The notes under the pieces: model-generated
The model's input: the letters and a program-made list of their open reading frames with translations, nothing else
What the model was told of the DNA's origin: nothing
The model's database searches: none
Program-made: the position numbers and the translations under genes
Shown: piece by piece, positions 1-8,381 of the stretch
Position numbering within the stretch: the stretch's first letter is position 1
Layout of the letters: each line of letters begins with the position of its first letter
NCBI GenBank assembly: GCA_965267475.1
Contig: OZ254079.1
Coordinates: 62,001-126,000 of the forward strand
DNA: 64,000 bases
Reading direction: 5' to 3'
DNA from: JBCBKU01 sp965267475
GTDB lineage: Bacteria; Pseudomonadota; Alphaproteobacteria; Rhodobacterales; Rhodobacteraceae

Positions 1-1723
1 CCGCAGCCGTCTGACCGATCACGCGTTTACCGATCTCTTCTTCCATACGAAGAAGCTTTTCGCGCTCACCCTCCAGCATCTTGGCCGTTGGAATCCCGGT
101 CCAGCGTTCGACCACCTCGGCGATCTGCGCCGGGCGCACGGCCTCCTCGACCATCACGTCGGTTTCGGCCTCTTCCGCGGCCTCAAGCTGCTTTTCAAGA
201 TCTGGGATCACGCCGTAAGACAGCTCTCCCGCCTTGGCGAGGTCACCGGCCCGCTTGGCCTGATCGAGTTCCGCCCGCGCCCGGTCGAGCTGTTCTTTCA
301 ACCCCCGCGCGCTTTCCAGCTTGTCGCGTTCCGACTGCCACTGCGCCGTCATCTCGGCCGACTTCTGCTGAAGATCCGACAGCTCTTTTTCCAGCTTCTC
401 AAGCCGGTCTTTCGACGCCTTGTCGTCCTCTTTCTTCAGCGCCTCGGCCTCGATCTGCATTTGCAGGATCTGCCGGTCGAGCGCATCCAGTTCCTCGGGC
501 TTTGAATCCACTTCCATGCGCAGACGCGACGCGGCCTCGTCCATCAGGTCGATGGCCTTGTCCGGCAAAAACCGGTCGGTGATATAGCGGTGCGACAGCG
601 TCGCCGCCGACACCAATGCGCTGTCCGAGATCCGGACGCCGTGGTGAAGTTCGTACTTTTCTTTGATGCCCCGCAGGATCGACACGGTGTCTTCCACGGT
701 CGGCTCCTCGACCACCAAGGGCTGGAACCGGCGCGCCAAGGCCGCGTCTTTTTCGACATACTTGCGGTACTCATCCAGCGTGGTCGCACCGACACAGTGC
801 AACTCACCCCGTGCAAGCGCCGGTTTCAACAGGTTCGACGCATCCATCGCCCCATCGGTCTTGCCCGCACCCACAAGCGTGTGCATCTCGTCAATGAACA
901 GAATGATCTCGCCGGCCGCCGACATAACCTCGGACAAGACAGCCTTCAGGCGCTCTTCGAATTCGCCGCGATACTTCGCGCCTGCGATCAAAGCGCCCAT
1001 GTCCAGCGCCAGAAGTGATTTATTCCGCAGGCTTTCCGGCACGTCGCCATCGACGATGCGCATCGCCAACCCTTCGGCGATCGCCGTCTTACCGACGCCG
1101 GGTTCCCCGATCAGAACCGGGTTGTTCTTGGTGCGCCGCGACAAGACCTGCATCGCGCGCCGGATCTCGTCGTCACGTCCGATTATCGGGTCGATCTTGC
1201 CATCGCGCGCCCGCGCAGTCAGATCAGTCGCGTATTTCTTCAACGCGTCATAGCCTTCCTCGGCCGAGGCTGAATCCGCCGTCCGACCCTTCCGGATATC
1301 GTTGATCGCGGCATTCAGGTTCTGGGCCGTGACGGCGCCCGCTTCCAAGGCTTTCTTCGCCTCGGACCGGACCATGGCCAGCGCCATAAGGATCCGTTCC
1401 ACCGGGACAAAACTGTCGCCGGCTTTGGTCGCGATCTTCTCGGCCTCATCCAGAACCCGGACGGTCGATTGATCGGTATAGATCTGCGCCGCATCGCCCT
1501 GAACCTTTGGCGCCTTTGACAGCGTCAGATCCACGGACTCGATCACCCGCTCGGGCGCCCCGCCCGCGCGTTTGATCAGGTTGGCGGCAAGCCCCTGATC
1601 ATCATCTAATAAAGCTTTCAGCAAATGCTCGGGCGCCAGCCTTTGGTGGCTTTCCCGCATGGCGATCGTCTGGGCGGCGTTCAGAAAACCGCGCGACCGC
1701 TCGGTGAACTTCTCCAAGTCCAT
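1..1723 (-). CDS. clpB: ATP-dependent disaggregase ClpB, N-terminal part (cut by window edge)
   Basis: ClpB is the Hsp100 hexamer that, with DnaK, pulls polypeptides out of aggregates in the cytoplasm. The reading frame runs in from the window edge, so only the first 574 residues are present. The Clp N-domain opens the protein. The first AAA module follows, with Walker A GEPGVGKT and Walker B LFIDEMHTL, then the long coiled-coil middle domain. The visible part ends at the start of the second AAA module (EIGKRVIGQ). The ATG follows a strong Shine-Dalgarno, GGAAGGAGAG. A sigma-32 type promoter lies about 75 bases upstream, which fits heat-shock control. Identity is certain; the C-terminus cannot be judged here. 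Confidence 0.97.
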   Translation of the reverse strand, partial: MDLEKFTERSRGFLNAAQTIAMRESHQRLAPEHLLKALLDDDQGLAANLIKRAGGAPERVIESVDLTLSKAPKVQGDAAQIYTDQSTVRVLDEAEKIATKAGDSFVPVERILMALAMVRSEAKKALEAGAVTAQNLNAAINDIRKGRTADSASAEEGYDALKKYATDLTARARDGKIDPIIGRDDEIRRAMQVLSRRTKNNPVLIGEPGVGKTAIAEGLAMRIVDGDVPESLRNKSLLALDMGALIAGAKYRGEFEERLKAVLSEVMSAAGEIILFIDEMHTLVGAGKTDGAMDASNLLKPALARGELHCVGATTLDEYRKYVEKDAALARRFQPLVVEEPTVEDTVSILRGIKEKYELHHGVRISDSALVSAATLSHRYITDRFLPDKAIDLMDEAASRLRMEVDSKPEELDALDRQILQMQIEAEALKKEDDKASKDRLEKLEKELSDLQQKSAEMTAQWQSERDKLESARGLKEQLDRARAELDQAKRAGDLAKAGELSYGVIPDLEKQLEAAEEAETDVMVEEAVRPAQIAEVVERWTGIPTAKMLEGEREKLLRMEEEIGKRVIGQTAA

Positions 1724-1796
1724 CGGTCTCTCCTTCCGTAAGCGCCCATATCGCAGCGCCCGCCTTCGCGGCACACCATTTCGGGCCTTGCGTTGG

Positions 1797-1825
1797 ATAT
1801 GGGGTGCGCCACCAATCCTCGCAAG
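1797..1825 (-). promoter_or_regulatory. RpoH (sigma-32) type promoter of clpB
   Basis: On the minus strand the sequence is CTTG, 17 bases, then CCCCATAT. This matches the known heat-shock promoter form (CTTG at -35, CCCCATNT-like at -10). It points at clpB and would give a leader of roughly 65 bases. No other feature was recognised between clpB and rsgA. Confidence 0.7.
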
Positions 1826-2008
1826 TCTGTGATGCTTTCGAATACGCCCAATATGTGCTAACCCCGCAAAAGAAGATGGAGAGTCTATGACCCGGTAATG
1901 CGGGGCCGCCGAAAAGCGCGGCCCATGACCAGACAGTGCGACCCGAGCCGCCGTGGCGGCCCTGTTTGGTTGGCGAAATCCCGACATTTCCACCGGATAT
2001 AGATCACC

Positions 2009-3064
2009 ATGGACTTCTCACAATTCGGCCTGTCATCGGCCCCTTCCTCTGATCCACTGAAGCCGCTCGGCTGGCGTCCACACTTCACGGCGCAGCTTGA
2101 TCCCGACGCCGCAGGCCTTCTGCCCGCCCGCATCCTCGCGGTGCACCGAAACGCCCTTGTTCTGACGGGGCCAGGCGCGCCGAACACCGTACCTCCCTTC
2201 GCCGCGGATCGCCCTGCGACAGTCGGCGATTGGCTGCTTATTGACCCCAATCGGGGCCGGGCCGTCCGACTGCTTCACCCGTTCAGCCTGTTTCAACGGC
2301 GGGCCGCCGGGGCAGAGGGTCGGGTTCAGCCCATCGCGGCCAATGTCGACACGCTGTTCATTGTCTCGTCCTGCAATGCCGATTTCAACGTCGCCAGGAT
2401 CGAGCGCTATCTGGCCCTTGCCCGCGAAGCGCAGGTCGCAGCGGCGGTGTTGCTGACGAAAGCCGACCAACACGACGACCCGGAGGGCTTCGCAGCCATG
2501 GCGCGCGCGGACCTTCCGGGCCAGATCGTGGAACCCGTGAATGCAACTGACAAAGCGACGGCGGAGCGCCTGTCGCCTTGGCTGGGCACAGGTCAGACCG
2601 TTGCTTTTGCAGGATCGTCCGGCGTCGGCAAATCCACCCTGACAAACGCCCTGTTGGGCGAGGACATCCTAGCCACCCAAGGGATCCGCGAAGACGATGC
2701 GAAGGGACGCCACACGACGACCCACCGCGAACTCTTCGAACTGCCATCGGGCGGCTGGGTGCTCGACACGCCCGGCATGCGAGAGCTTGGTCTTGTCGGC
2801 GCACGGGACGGGATCGGCGCGGTGTTTTCCGATATCGAGGATCTGGCCCAGGCCTGCCGCTTTCGCGACTGCGGTCACGACACCGAACCCGGCTGCGCGG
2901 TTCAGGCAGCCATCGCCGGCGGCGTTCTCGACCCTGACCGTCTGAAACGCTGGCGCAAGCTTCTGGCCGAAGACGCCCATAACGACCGGACGCTGGCCGA
3001 ACGGCGCGCAAAGGACAAATCCTTCGGCAAGATGGTCAAACGGATCATGCAGGACAAACGCTAG
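2009..3064 (+). CDS. rsgA: ribosome small subunit-dependent GTPase A (RsgA)
   Basis: RsgA is a GTPase that helps late maturation of the 30S ribosomal subunit. The GTPase motifs are in the circularly permuted order typical of the family: G4 TKAD at about residues 150-153, G1 GSSGVGKST at 202-210, and G3 DTPGM at 253-257. An OB-type N-terminal region precedes them. The C-terminal zinc site is visible as C283, C288, H290 and C296. At 351 residues it is of normal length. The stop codon overlaps that of the convergent TolB-like gene by four bases. Confidence 0.95.
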   Translation: MDFSQFGLSSAPSSDPLKPLGWRPHFTAQLDPDAAGLLPARILAVHRNALVLTGPGAPNTVPPFAADRPATVGDWLLIDPNRGRAVRLLHPFSLFQRRAAGAEGRVQPIAANVDTLFIVSSCNADFNVARIERYLALAREAQVAAAVLLTKADQHDDPEGFAAMARADLPGQIVEPVNATDKATAERLSPWLGTGQTVAFAGSSGVGKSTLTNALLGEDILATQGIREDDAKGRHTTTHRELFELPSGGWVLDTPGMRELGLVGARDGIGAVFSDIEDLAQACRFRDCGHDTEPGCAVQAAIAGGVLDPDRLKRWRKLLAEDAHNDRTLAERRAKDKSFGKMVKRIMQDKR

Positions 3065-3891
3065 GGTCGTTCATACCGGACAAAGGCAAACCCGCTGCTG
3101 TCGGGCGCCCAAGAGGGGACATTGATCGTCCCCTGCCCACCGTTGAACGCCAGAAGCACCTGCATGTCCGACCCATCAGGCCGCATCAGGCGCAGTTCCA
3201 CATCCAGATCCGCCGGGTGCCCCTCGGTCCCCGGCGGATAAGACAGATAGACAACCCATTGCCCATCGGGCGACGGGTGCGGGAACCAGTTGACGCGCTC
3301 GTCGAAGGTCACCTGCTCGGGGTTCGATCCATCCAAGCCGACCGTCCAGATCTGTGCATGGCCCGTCCGGTCCGAGTTGAACCAGATCCGCATTCCATCG
3401 GCGGCATAATCCGGCCCGTCATTATGCCCGTCTTCGGCGCCGTCCAACCCAGTCAACCGGGCCTCGGCGCCACCACTCACGGGAACCGTGTAGATGTCGA
3501 ACCGCCCGCCTCGCTTGCCGACAAATGCCAGGGTCGACCCGTCCGGCGACCAGCCGTGCCAATAGGATCCGCCGGGCGTGATCTGCTGCGGCGTGCCTCC
3601 TTCCGCAGGCAAGGTGAAGATGGTCGAGCCGTCCTCGGTCCGGTGCGACACCACCAATGTCCGCCCATCGGGTGACACGCCGTGATCGTTGTTGCACCGC
3701 GTCGCGACGCCCGTGTCGATCTGGACCGGCGCGCCGCCGTCCAACGCGATCCGGTACAAAAGACCGCCCCCGTTGAACACCAGGGTGTCACCGGACGGCT
3801 CCCAGTTTGGCGCTTCGATCAGATCTTCCGTTTGAAACACCACCCGCGCATTACCGCTGGCCAGATCATAAATCTCAAGTGAACTCCGCAT
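3061..3891 (-). CDS. TolB-like beta-propeller (PD40 repeat) protein
   Basis: 276 residues made of repeated blades of the PD40/WD40-like type, with SPDG-type turns in VSPDGRTLV, WSPDGSTLAF and SPDGQWVVYL. This is the fold of the TolB propeller. There is no signal peptide or membrane segment, so unlike TolB it is probably cytoplasmic, and the carboxypeptidase or protein-binding domains sometimes fused to such propellers are absent. Its partner or ligand cannot be named from sequence. The stop overlaps that of rsgA. The HEAT-like gene immediately upstream on the same strand starts a possible two-gene unit. Confidence 0.8.
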   Translation of the reverse strand: MRSSLEIYDLASGNARVVFQTEDLIEAPNWEPSGDTLVFNGGGLLYRIALDGGAPVQIDTGVATRCNNDHGVSPDGRTLVVSHRTEDGSTIFTLPAEGGTPQQITPGGSYWHGWSPDGSTLAFVGKRGGRFDIYTVPVSGGAEARLTGLDGAEDGHNDGPDYAADGMRIWFNSDRTGHAQIWTVGLDGSNPEQVTFDERVNWFPHPSPDGQWVVYLSYPPGTEGHPADLDVELRLMRPDGSDMQVLLAFNGGQGTINVPSWAPDSSGFAFVRYERP

Positions 3892-3903
3892 GGCTATGGA
3901 CTG

Positions 3904-4392
3904 TCATGCCAACGGCGGGTCCACAAGCTGCGAAAGCGCGCGGGCCCGGGCCCGCATGGCTGGCTCTTTCGCATCCAAGGCCTCTTGCAGACGTGCGCGC
4001 ACAGCCGGATCGGACGGACGGATCCGGACAAGCGCATCCAGCGCCCATACCCGAAGAAGACCCCGCCGATGCGACAGAAGCGGCCAAATGGCCACCTCGG
4101 CACCGACAGAAGCATCCGGCGCATATTGAACGGATTGCAGAAGATGAAGAACCGCGTCCGGCGCTTCCACCGCGCCCAAACGCGCGAACGCCGATCCCAG
4201 ATCGGACCCGCTCCCTTGCTCGAAAAGCGCCTTTATGACCCAGGTGGCGGCCACCTCATTCGGCCCGGGCACCGCTTTCAGCAGCGTATCGCAGGCGGCT
4301 CCGCCAAGGCCCTGTTCCACAAGCCGCGAAAGCGGCGCAACCTGCCGCCCATCAAACGCCGCCAGCGCATCTGCTACACGCTTCGATCCCAT
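3904..4392 (-). CDS. HEAT-repeat-like hypothetical protein
   Basis: 162 residues, all helical in appearance, with alternating Leu/Ala-rich helices such as LLSHRRGLLRVWALDALVRI followed by a second similar helix pair. This pattern resembles HEAT or armadillo scaffolds that bind other proteins. No catalytic motif, signal peptide or membrane segment is seen. The gene ends 12 bases before the start of the TolB-like gene on the same strand, so the two may be co-transcribed. The family assignment rests on pattern only and the function is unknown. Confidence 0.6.
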   Translation of the reverse strand: MGSKRVADALAAFDGRQVAPLSRLVEQGLGGAACDTLLKAVPGPNEVAATWVIKALFEQGSGSDLGSAFARLGAVEAPDAVLHLLQSVQYAPDASVGAEVAIWPLLSHRRGLLRVWALDALVRIRPSDPAVRARLQEALDAKEPAMRARARALSQLVDPPLA

Positions 4393-4430
4393 CCGGGCAG
4401 TCTCTCACCCCCAACGCCAATCGACCACCC

Positions 4431-4484
4431 CTTCAACTTGGCAGAAATACTCCGGGGGAGGTCCGGAGGGGGCTGGCCCCCTCC
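4431..4484 (-). repeat. Rhodobacteraceae-type intergenic hairpin element, copy 1
   Basis: On the minus strand, downstream of the DUF6855-like gene, a 9-bp perfect stem GGAGGGGGC/GCCCCCTCC is followed by CCCCCGGAGTATTTCTGCC and AAGTTGAAG. A related copy sits at 18983-19039. I recall this hairpin plus GAGTATTT-TGCCAAG motif as common between genes in this family. It probably acts as a transcript end or stabiliser. Confidence 0.6.
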
Positions 4485-4514
4485 GCCGCCGCGACGCGCG
4501 AAGGCGCGGCGCAA

Positions 4515-4940
4515 TCAGCCCTGGTGCCGGGCCCGCACCCGGTTGTTCCGCGGGTTGTGCTCCAACTCCACCAGCCCCAGAAGCTCCATCACCGGCGAGA
4601 CATAATTGGCAAATCTCCCGCGATACCCCTTCCGAAGCCCATAAAACCCGCCCACCGGGTTCGACGGATCGCGCGCCCAGGCCTCAAAGGTGCCGTCCTT
4701 GACGGGTTTTCCCTCATCGGCATTGCCCAGGGGCATCCAATCCCCATGGGCCAACAGCATCGCATGGGCATCCTCAAGCGCGCGCAACTGATACGACAGA
4801 ACCGTCTTGCCCACCTGAACAACCAGGGCTGGCGGGTCCTTCGACTTATCGGCCCAGGCCAGATAGTCCGACGACATCGGCGGCGTTTTCAACTGCCAGG
4901 GATCGTCTTCGGTCCCATTCCCATAGGTGATCATGTTCAT
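4515..4940 (-). CDS. conserved hypothetical protein (DUF6855-like)
   Basis: 141 residues, soluble, with the conserved stretch DPWQLKTPP near the N-terminus, a central AHGDWMPLG, and a basic C-terminus ending in RNNRVRAR. I recognise this as a small uncharacterised family, which I recall as DUF6855; the number is from memory. Its ATG overlaps the stop of the SRPBCC gene in an ATGA, so the two are translationally coupled. A YafY-like repressor is transcribed away from them across a shared operator-like dyad. No function can be assigned. Confidence 0.6.
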   Translation of the reverse strand: MNMITYGNGTEDDPWQLKTPPMSSDYLAWADKSKDPPALVVQVGKTVLSYQLRALEDAHAMLLAHGDWMPLGNADEGKPVKDGTFEAWARDPSNPVGGFYGLRKGYRGRFANYVSPVMELLGLVELEHNPRNNRVRARHQG

Positions 4941-5362
4941 CCATTTGCCCCTTCCGCCGCGGCCTTGACCCCATCTCCGAAGGTCTCGAAGGATGGCTGC
5001 AAGTCCGGGATCATCTTGAACATCATTCCCGCCAAAGCCCCTGTGTAATCCTCACGCATGTGGAACCGCGTGCCGCCCTCCACCGGTGTGACCTCAAAGC
5101 GACGCGATCCCTTGAACAACCCGAACGGCAAGCCGTTTTCCCAAACCATGGACGCGTTCGGCCTAACATCCCGCACATGTATCGAAAACGCGCGGTCCGG
5201 ATCCACGTCGGACCAAAGCCTGATCTTTTGCCCTTCGGCGATGGTCCCTTCGATCTTTATGACGCTGAACGTGCCATCAGCCAGTCGGTCTGCATCCGTC
5301 AATATCTTCCAGACAACCGATGGCTCCGCACCAATGTCCCGCGCGACTTCGTAATGAGGCAT
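4937..5362 (-). CDS. SRPBCC family protein
   Basis: 141 residues with the START/Bet v 1-like layout of the SRPBCC superfamily: an N-terminal strand HYEVARDIGAEPSVVWKILT, a helix near the N-terminus, a curved sheet (WENGLPFGLFKGSRRFEVTP), and a long C-terminal helix. Such proteins enclose a hydrophobic pocket and bind or modify small apolar ligands; the ligand here is unknown. It is first in a two-gene unit with the DUF6855-like gene (ATGA overlap). It is divergent from a YafY-like regulator, which commonly controls this kind of neighbour. Confidence 0.85.
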   Translation of the reverse strand: MPHYEVARDIGAEPSVVWKILTDADRLADGTFSVIKIEGTIAEGQKIRLWSDVDPDRAFSIHVRDVRPNASMVWENGLPFGLFKGSRRFEVTPVEGGTRFHMREDYTGALAGMMFKMIPDLQPSFETFGDGVKAAAEGANG

Positions 5363-5409
5363 GGCCTCTCCTCTCGTTTCATCCGGCTCGAGCCATACGA
5401 GGTCTTTTC

Positions 5410-5424
5410 TGACATCTTATGTCA
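5410..5424. promoter_or_regulatory. operator-like perfect dyad between SRPBCC gene and its divergent regulator
   Basis: TGACAT-CTT-ATGTCA is a perfect 6-3-6 inverted repeat in the 77-base divergent region. Its position, 16 bases before the regulator start and about 48 bases before the SRPBCC start, suits an autoregulatory operator. Binding is inferred. Confidence 0.5.
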
Positions 5425-5439
5425 TGTTTTAATCAATTC

Positions 5440-6105
5440 ATGCGCGCATCACGCCTTTTGCAGATCCTGTTGATCCTCCAGAACCGGGGGCGCCAGACCA
5501 GCGCTCAATTGGCGGAGGAGCTTGAGGTCGTGCCGCGCACGATCCTGCGTGACGTGGACGCCATGACCGAGGCTGGATTGCCCATCATCGTCCACCAGGG
5601 GCGCGCGGGCGGTATCGAGCTTGGGTTCAACTACCGGACACGCCTGACCGGGCTCGATGCGGATGAGGCCGAGGCCCTCGGTCTGATCCTCGCTTCGCCC
5701 TCTCCGCTGGTCGAAGGCCTCGACGCTAACCGGGCCGCCGATCGCGCCCGGCGCAAGCTGATCGAAAGCTTTCCGGACACGATCCGCCACCATGTGGCCG
5801 ACGCCCAGAAACGGTTCCGGACCGAAACCGCGCGCCAACCCCAACCCGATCCGCGCATCGCCGCATTGGCAGAAGCAATCCGCGGACGCCGCATCGTGCG
5901 CCTCAGGGCCCGGTCCCGGGCGCCACATAAGATTTTTCCGATGGCGCTGACGGTCGGGCTTTCTGGCTGGACGGTCACCGATGCGCGCGATCCGGATCAC
6001 CCCATCCCGATGCGCGAATGGGGCGATCTGAACATCTCGGCCCGCGAATACCCGCCCCTTGACCCGACGTCCCACCCCGCGCAAGAGGGCAGCCATGAAG
6101 ACTGA
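5440..6105 (+). CDS. YafY-like HTH transcriptional regulator with short C-terminal region
   Basis: The N-terminus MRASRLLQILLILQ leads into an HTH_11 winged helix (TSAQLAEELEVVPRTILRDV, residues 24-43), typical of YafY/DeoR-like repressors. The middle (TGLDADEAEALGLILASPSP) matches the linker of that family. The usual WYL effector domain is shortened to about 70 residues. I start at the ATG that gives the family N-terminus. An upstream in-frame ATG at 5419 lies inside the operator-like dyad. The end overlaps the pyrF start by 11 bases. Likely target: the divergent SRPBCC/DUF6855-like pair. Confidence 0.8.
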   Translation: MRASRLLQILLILQNRGRQTSAQLAEELEVVPRTILRDVDAMTEAGLPIIVHQGRAGGIELGFNYRTRLTGLDADEAEALGLILASPSPLVEGLDANRAADRARRKLIESFPDTIRHHVADAQKRFRTETARQPQPDPRIAALAEAIRGRRIVRLRARSRAPHKIFPMALTVGLSGWTVTDARDPDHPIPMREWGDLNISAREYPPLDPTSHPAQEGSHED

Positions 6106-6820
6106 TCGCCTGATTGTCGCGCTGGATGTGCCGAACGCGCTGGACGGGCTGGCCCTCGCCGACAGGATCGGCGACGCCGCCAGCTTCTACAAGATTGGCC
6201 TTGGCATGCTCACCGGCGGGGGGCTGGCGCTGGCCTGCGAACTGAAGGACGATCACGGCAAGCGTATCTTCCTGGACATGAAGCTCTTTGACATCGGCGC
6301 CACGATTGAGGCCGCGGTCAGCGGTCTTGCCCAGTTCGGTTTCGATTTCTTGACGGTGCAGGGCGATCCCCATGTGGTCCGCGCGGCTTGCGAAGGCGCG
6401 TCGGGGAAAGATCTCAAGATTCTGGCCGTTACGGTCCTGACATCGCTGGATCGAGATGATCTCGACGCGAACCTCATCAAACCCGGCAACCTGCCCGATA
6501 TCGCGGTCGAACGCGCGCAAATAGCCCTGGAAGCGGGCGCTCACGGGGTGATCACCTCACCGCAGGAAGCGGCCCGCATTCGGGCCACGCCGGAAGCTGA
6601 AGGCAAGCTGATCGTCACCCCCGGTGTTCGGCCTGCGGGCAGCGCGAAGGGCGATCAGAAGCGCATCGCGACCCCCGCTGAGGCCATCGCCGCAGGGGCG
6701 GATCATGTGGTGGTGGGGCGTCCGATCTGGACATCGCCCGATCCCAAAGCAGCGGCGCAGGCCATCCAGGCGGAACTGTCGTCGCCTCAGGCCAAACATC
6801 CGAACCACCGGTTCGCCTGA
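6095..6820 (+). CDS. pyrF: orotidine 5'-phosphate decarboxylase
   Basis: Catalyses the last step of de novo UMP synthesis, OMP to UMP plus CO2, in the cytoplasm. The TIM-barrel active-site signature DMKLFDIG is present, giving D61, K63 and D66, with the substrate lysine K33 in FYKIG. Near the end TPGVRPAGS and the phosphate-binding VVGRPI loop complete the site. The 241-residue length is normal. The ATG at 6095 is chosen because it gives the family start MKTDRLIVALDV; an upstream in-frame start would only add a basic, unconserved leader. It overlaps the end of the upstream regulator. Confidence 0.96.
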   Translation: MKTDRLIVALDVPNALDGLALADRIGDAASFYKIGLGMLTGGGLALACELKDDHGKRIFLDMKLFDIGATIEAAVSGLAQFGFDFLTVQGDPHVVRAACEGASGKDLKILAVTVLTSLDRDDLDANLIKPGNLPDIAVERAQIALEAGAHGVITSPQEAARIRATPEAEGKLIVTPGVRPAGSAKGDQKRIATPAEAIAAGADHVVVGRPIWTSPDPKAAAQAIQAELSSPQAKHPNHRFA

Positions 6821-6885
6821 ACCCGCCGGCGCCCATGGGGCGGCCCGAGGAGGATCGGCGCAGCCGGACGACGAGAGAAGACCGT

Positions 6886-6900
6886 GCGGCCGAAGGCCGC
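6886..6900. terminator. hairpin between convergent pyrF and NfeD-like gene
   Basis: GCGGCC-GAA-GGCCGC is a perfect 6-bp stem with a GAA loop in the 95-base gap between two convergent genes. There is no U-tract, so it may serve as a transcript 3' end for both strands rather than as a strong intrinsic terminator. Confidence 0.45.
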
Positions 6901-6915
6901 TCCGCCTGACGGCGC

Positions 6916-7206
6916 TCAGTCCTCGTTGATGTCGTGGTCGAAGACCTTAACCTGACCTTTGCGTACACCCAGCGCCCGGCGCAGGACAAACCACGCGATC
7001 AAGGACGCCACCGCAAAAAACAGGAACAGGGTCGGCAGCGACCCGGCCAGCCATACGGCCAAAGGCCCGCCGATCAAAAGAACCACCCCCGTGACCGCTG
7101 CGCCTAGCGCAAAGCCCAGGAAGATGTAAGCCGGAGCCAGCATCTCCAGGATCCCGAGCAGGATCGCGGCGACCAGCCAAACCCACCATTCGGTCAACCA
7201 GTTCAT
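6916..7206 (-). CDS. NfeD family membrane protein (short form)
   Basis: 96 residues with two or three hydrophobic segments (WLVAAILLGILEMLAPAYIF; GAAVTGVVLLIGG; LPTLFLFFAVASLIAWFVL) and a short charged tail. This is the membrane part of NfeD proteins; the C-terminal OB-fold domain found in longer members is almost wholly missing. NfeD proteins act beside stomatin/SPFH proteins at the inner membrane. Its ATG overlaps the stop of the SPFH gene (ATGA), the classical arrangement. It probably assists the SPFH partner in membrane microdomain or quality-control tasks. Confidence 0.88.
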   Translation of the reverse strand: MNWLTEWWVWLVAAILLGILEMLAPAYIFLGFALGAAVTGVVLLIGGPLAVWLAGSLPTLFLFFAVASLIAWFVLRRALGVRKGQVKVFDHDINED

Positions 7207-8093
7207 CCCTGACCCCTTAGCATCTTGAACGCGTCGCCAAACGCTTCGATCGCATTGGCTGGCAAGACGATCGTCTGTTTGCCTTCACCCGCGCCCAAGG
7301 CGTTCAGCGCCTCGACCTGCTTCAGCGCGACCTGATATTGCGCAGCCTCCAACCCGTTGTCGCGGATCGCCGTGGCCACGACCCCGGTGGCATAGGCCTC
7401 TGCATCGGCCTCGACCCGACGCGCTTCCGCCGCCTTTTGCGCAGCGTAAAGCTCGGCATCGGCGGCAAGCTCCACAGCGCGGCGTTGACCTTCCGCCTCG
7501 GTCACCTGGGCACGCCGCGCACGCTCGGCGTTCAACTGCTGAAGCATCGCATCGCGCGTGGCCTGGTCCAGGTTGACGTCCAGAATCTCGGCCCGCGTCA
7601 CTTCGATCCCCCAGGCATCCACCGCTTCCTCGACGAATGCCTTGATCGTCGTGATCAGCTGGGCGCGGTTCGCCTGAACCTCATCCAATTCCATCTTGCC
7701 GATCTCAGCCCGGACGATCCCGGCCACCGTTGTCGCAATCGCCGCATCCACATCCCGGATCCGATACACGGTCTTTTCCGGCTCAAGGATCCGGTAGAAC
7801 ACGCTCGTATCGACCTGAACCAGCACGTTGTCCGACGTGATGGCATCCTGGCTCGCCGTCGGAAGCTGGCGTTCCAGGATCGAGATCTTGTGGCGCACCA
7901 CGTCGAAAAACGGAACGATCAGATTGATCCCCGGGCCCAGCACCGTGCGAAGCCGACCAAACCGCTCGACCACGTGTTTCTCCGATTGCGGGACGATCCG
8001 CACACCCAGAAAAATGCAGATGATGATGAACAGCGCGAACAGCAAGATCGCCATGCCGTCGCCGCCAATCGTGCCGAATGGGGTATCAATCAT
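7203..8093 (-). CDS. SPFH/Band 7 domain membrane protein (stomatin/QmcA-like)
   Basis: 296 residues with an N-terminal transmembrane helix (MAILLFALFIIICIFLGVRI), then a SPFH domain (IVPQSEKHVVERFGR... VDTSVFYRI) and a long Ala/Glu/Arg coiled-coil stretch (AEAEGQRRAVELAADAE-like) that drives oligomer formation. Related proteins (QmcA, stomatins) form large rings in the inner membrane and influence membrane proteases. It is first in a pair with the NfeD-like gene. The 288 bases between this gene and the Nudix gene hold nothing I could recognise. Confidence 0.92.
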   Translation of the reverse strand: MIDTPFGTIGGDGMAILLFALFIIICIFLGVRIVPQSEKHVVERFGRLRTVLGPGINLIVPFFDVVRHKISILERQLPTASQDAITSDNVLVQVDTSVFYRILEPEKTVYRIRDVDAAIATTVAGIVRAEIGKMELDEVQANRAQLITTIKAFVEEAVDAWGIEVTRAEILDVNLDQATRDAMLQQLNAERARRAQVTEAEGQRRAVELAADAELYAAQKAAEARRVEADAEAYATGVVATAIRDNGLEAAQYQVALKQVEALNALGAGEGKQTIVLPANAIEAFGDAFKMLRGQG

Positions 8094-8381
8094 AGGCTCT
8101 GTCCTCTCAATCCTGGCCCGCTTTCCGGGCGTTTGACAGGGAGATGAGCCAACCCGCTCACGAATTCAAGAACGCGTGACAGGACCGGCTTTCAAGATCT
8201 TGCAAAGTGGCCAATCCGTCCCCATCGCTAGCCTGAAAACCAGGCGATTTCGGCATCCAAAGGGCTTTGAAACACAGTGTTTCGACATCCAGTCAGTCCC
8301 GATTTCCCAAGAAAACCGGGCCTATGCGCCCTGCATCGCCCACCAGCAATCATTGCGACCCACCACAGGCGCCAGCGGCTG

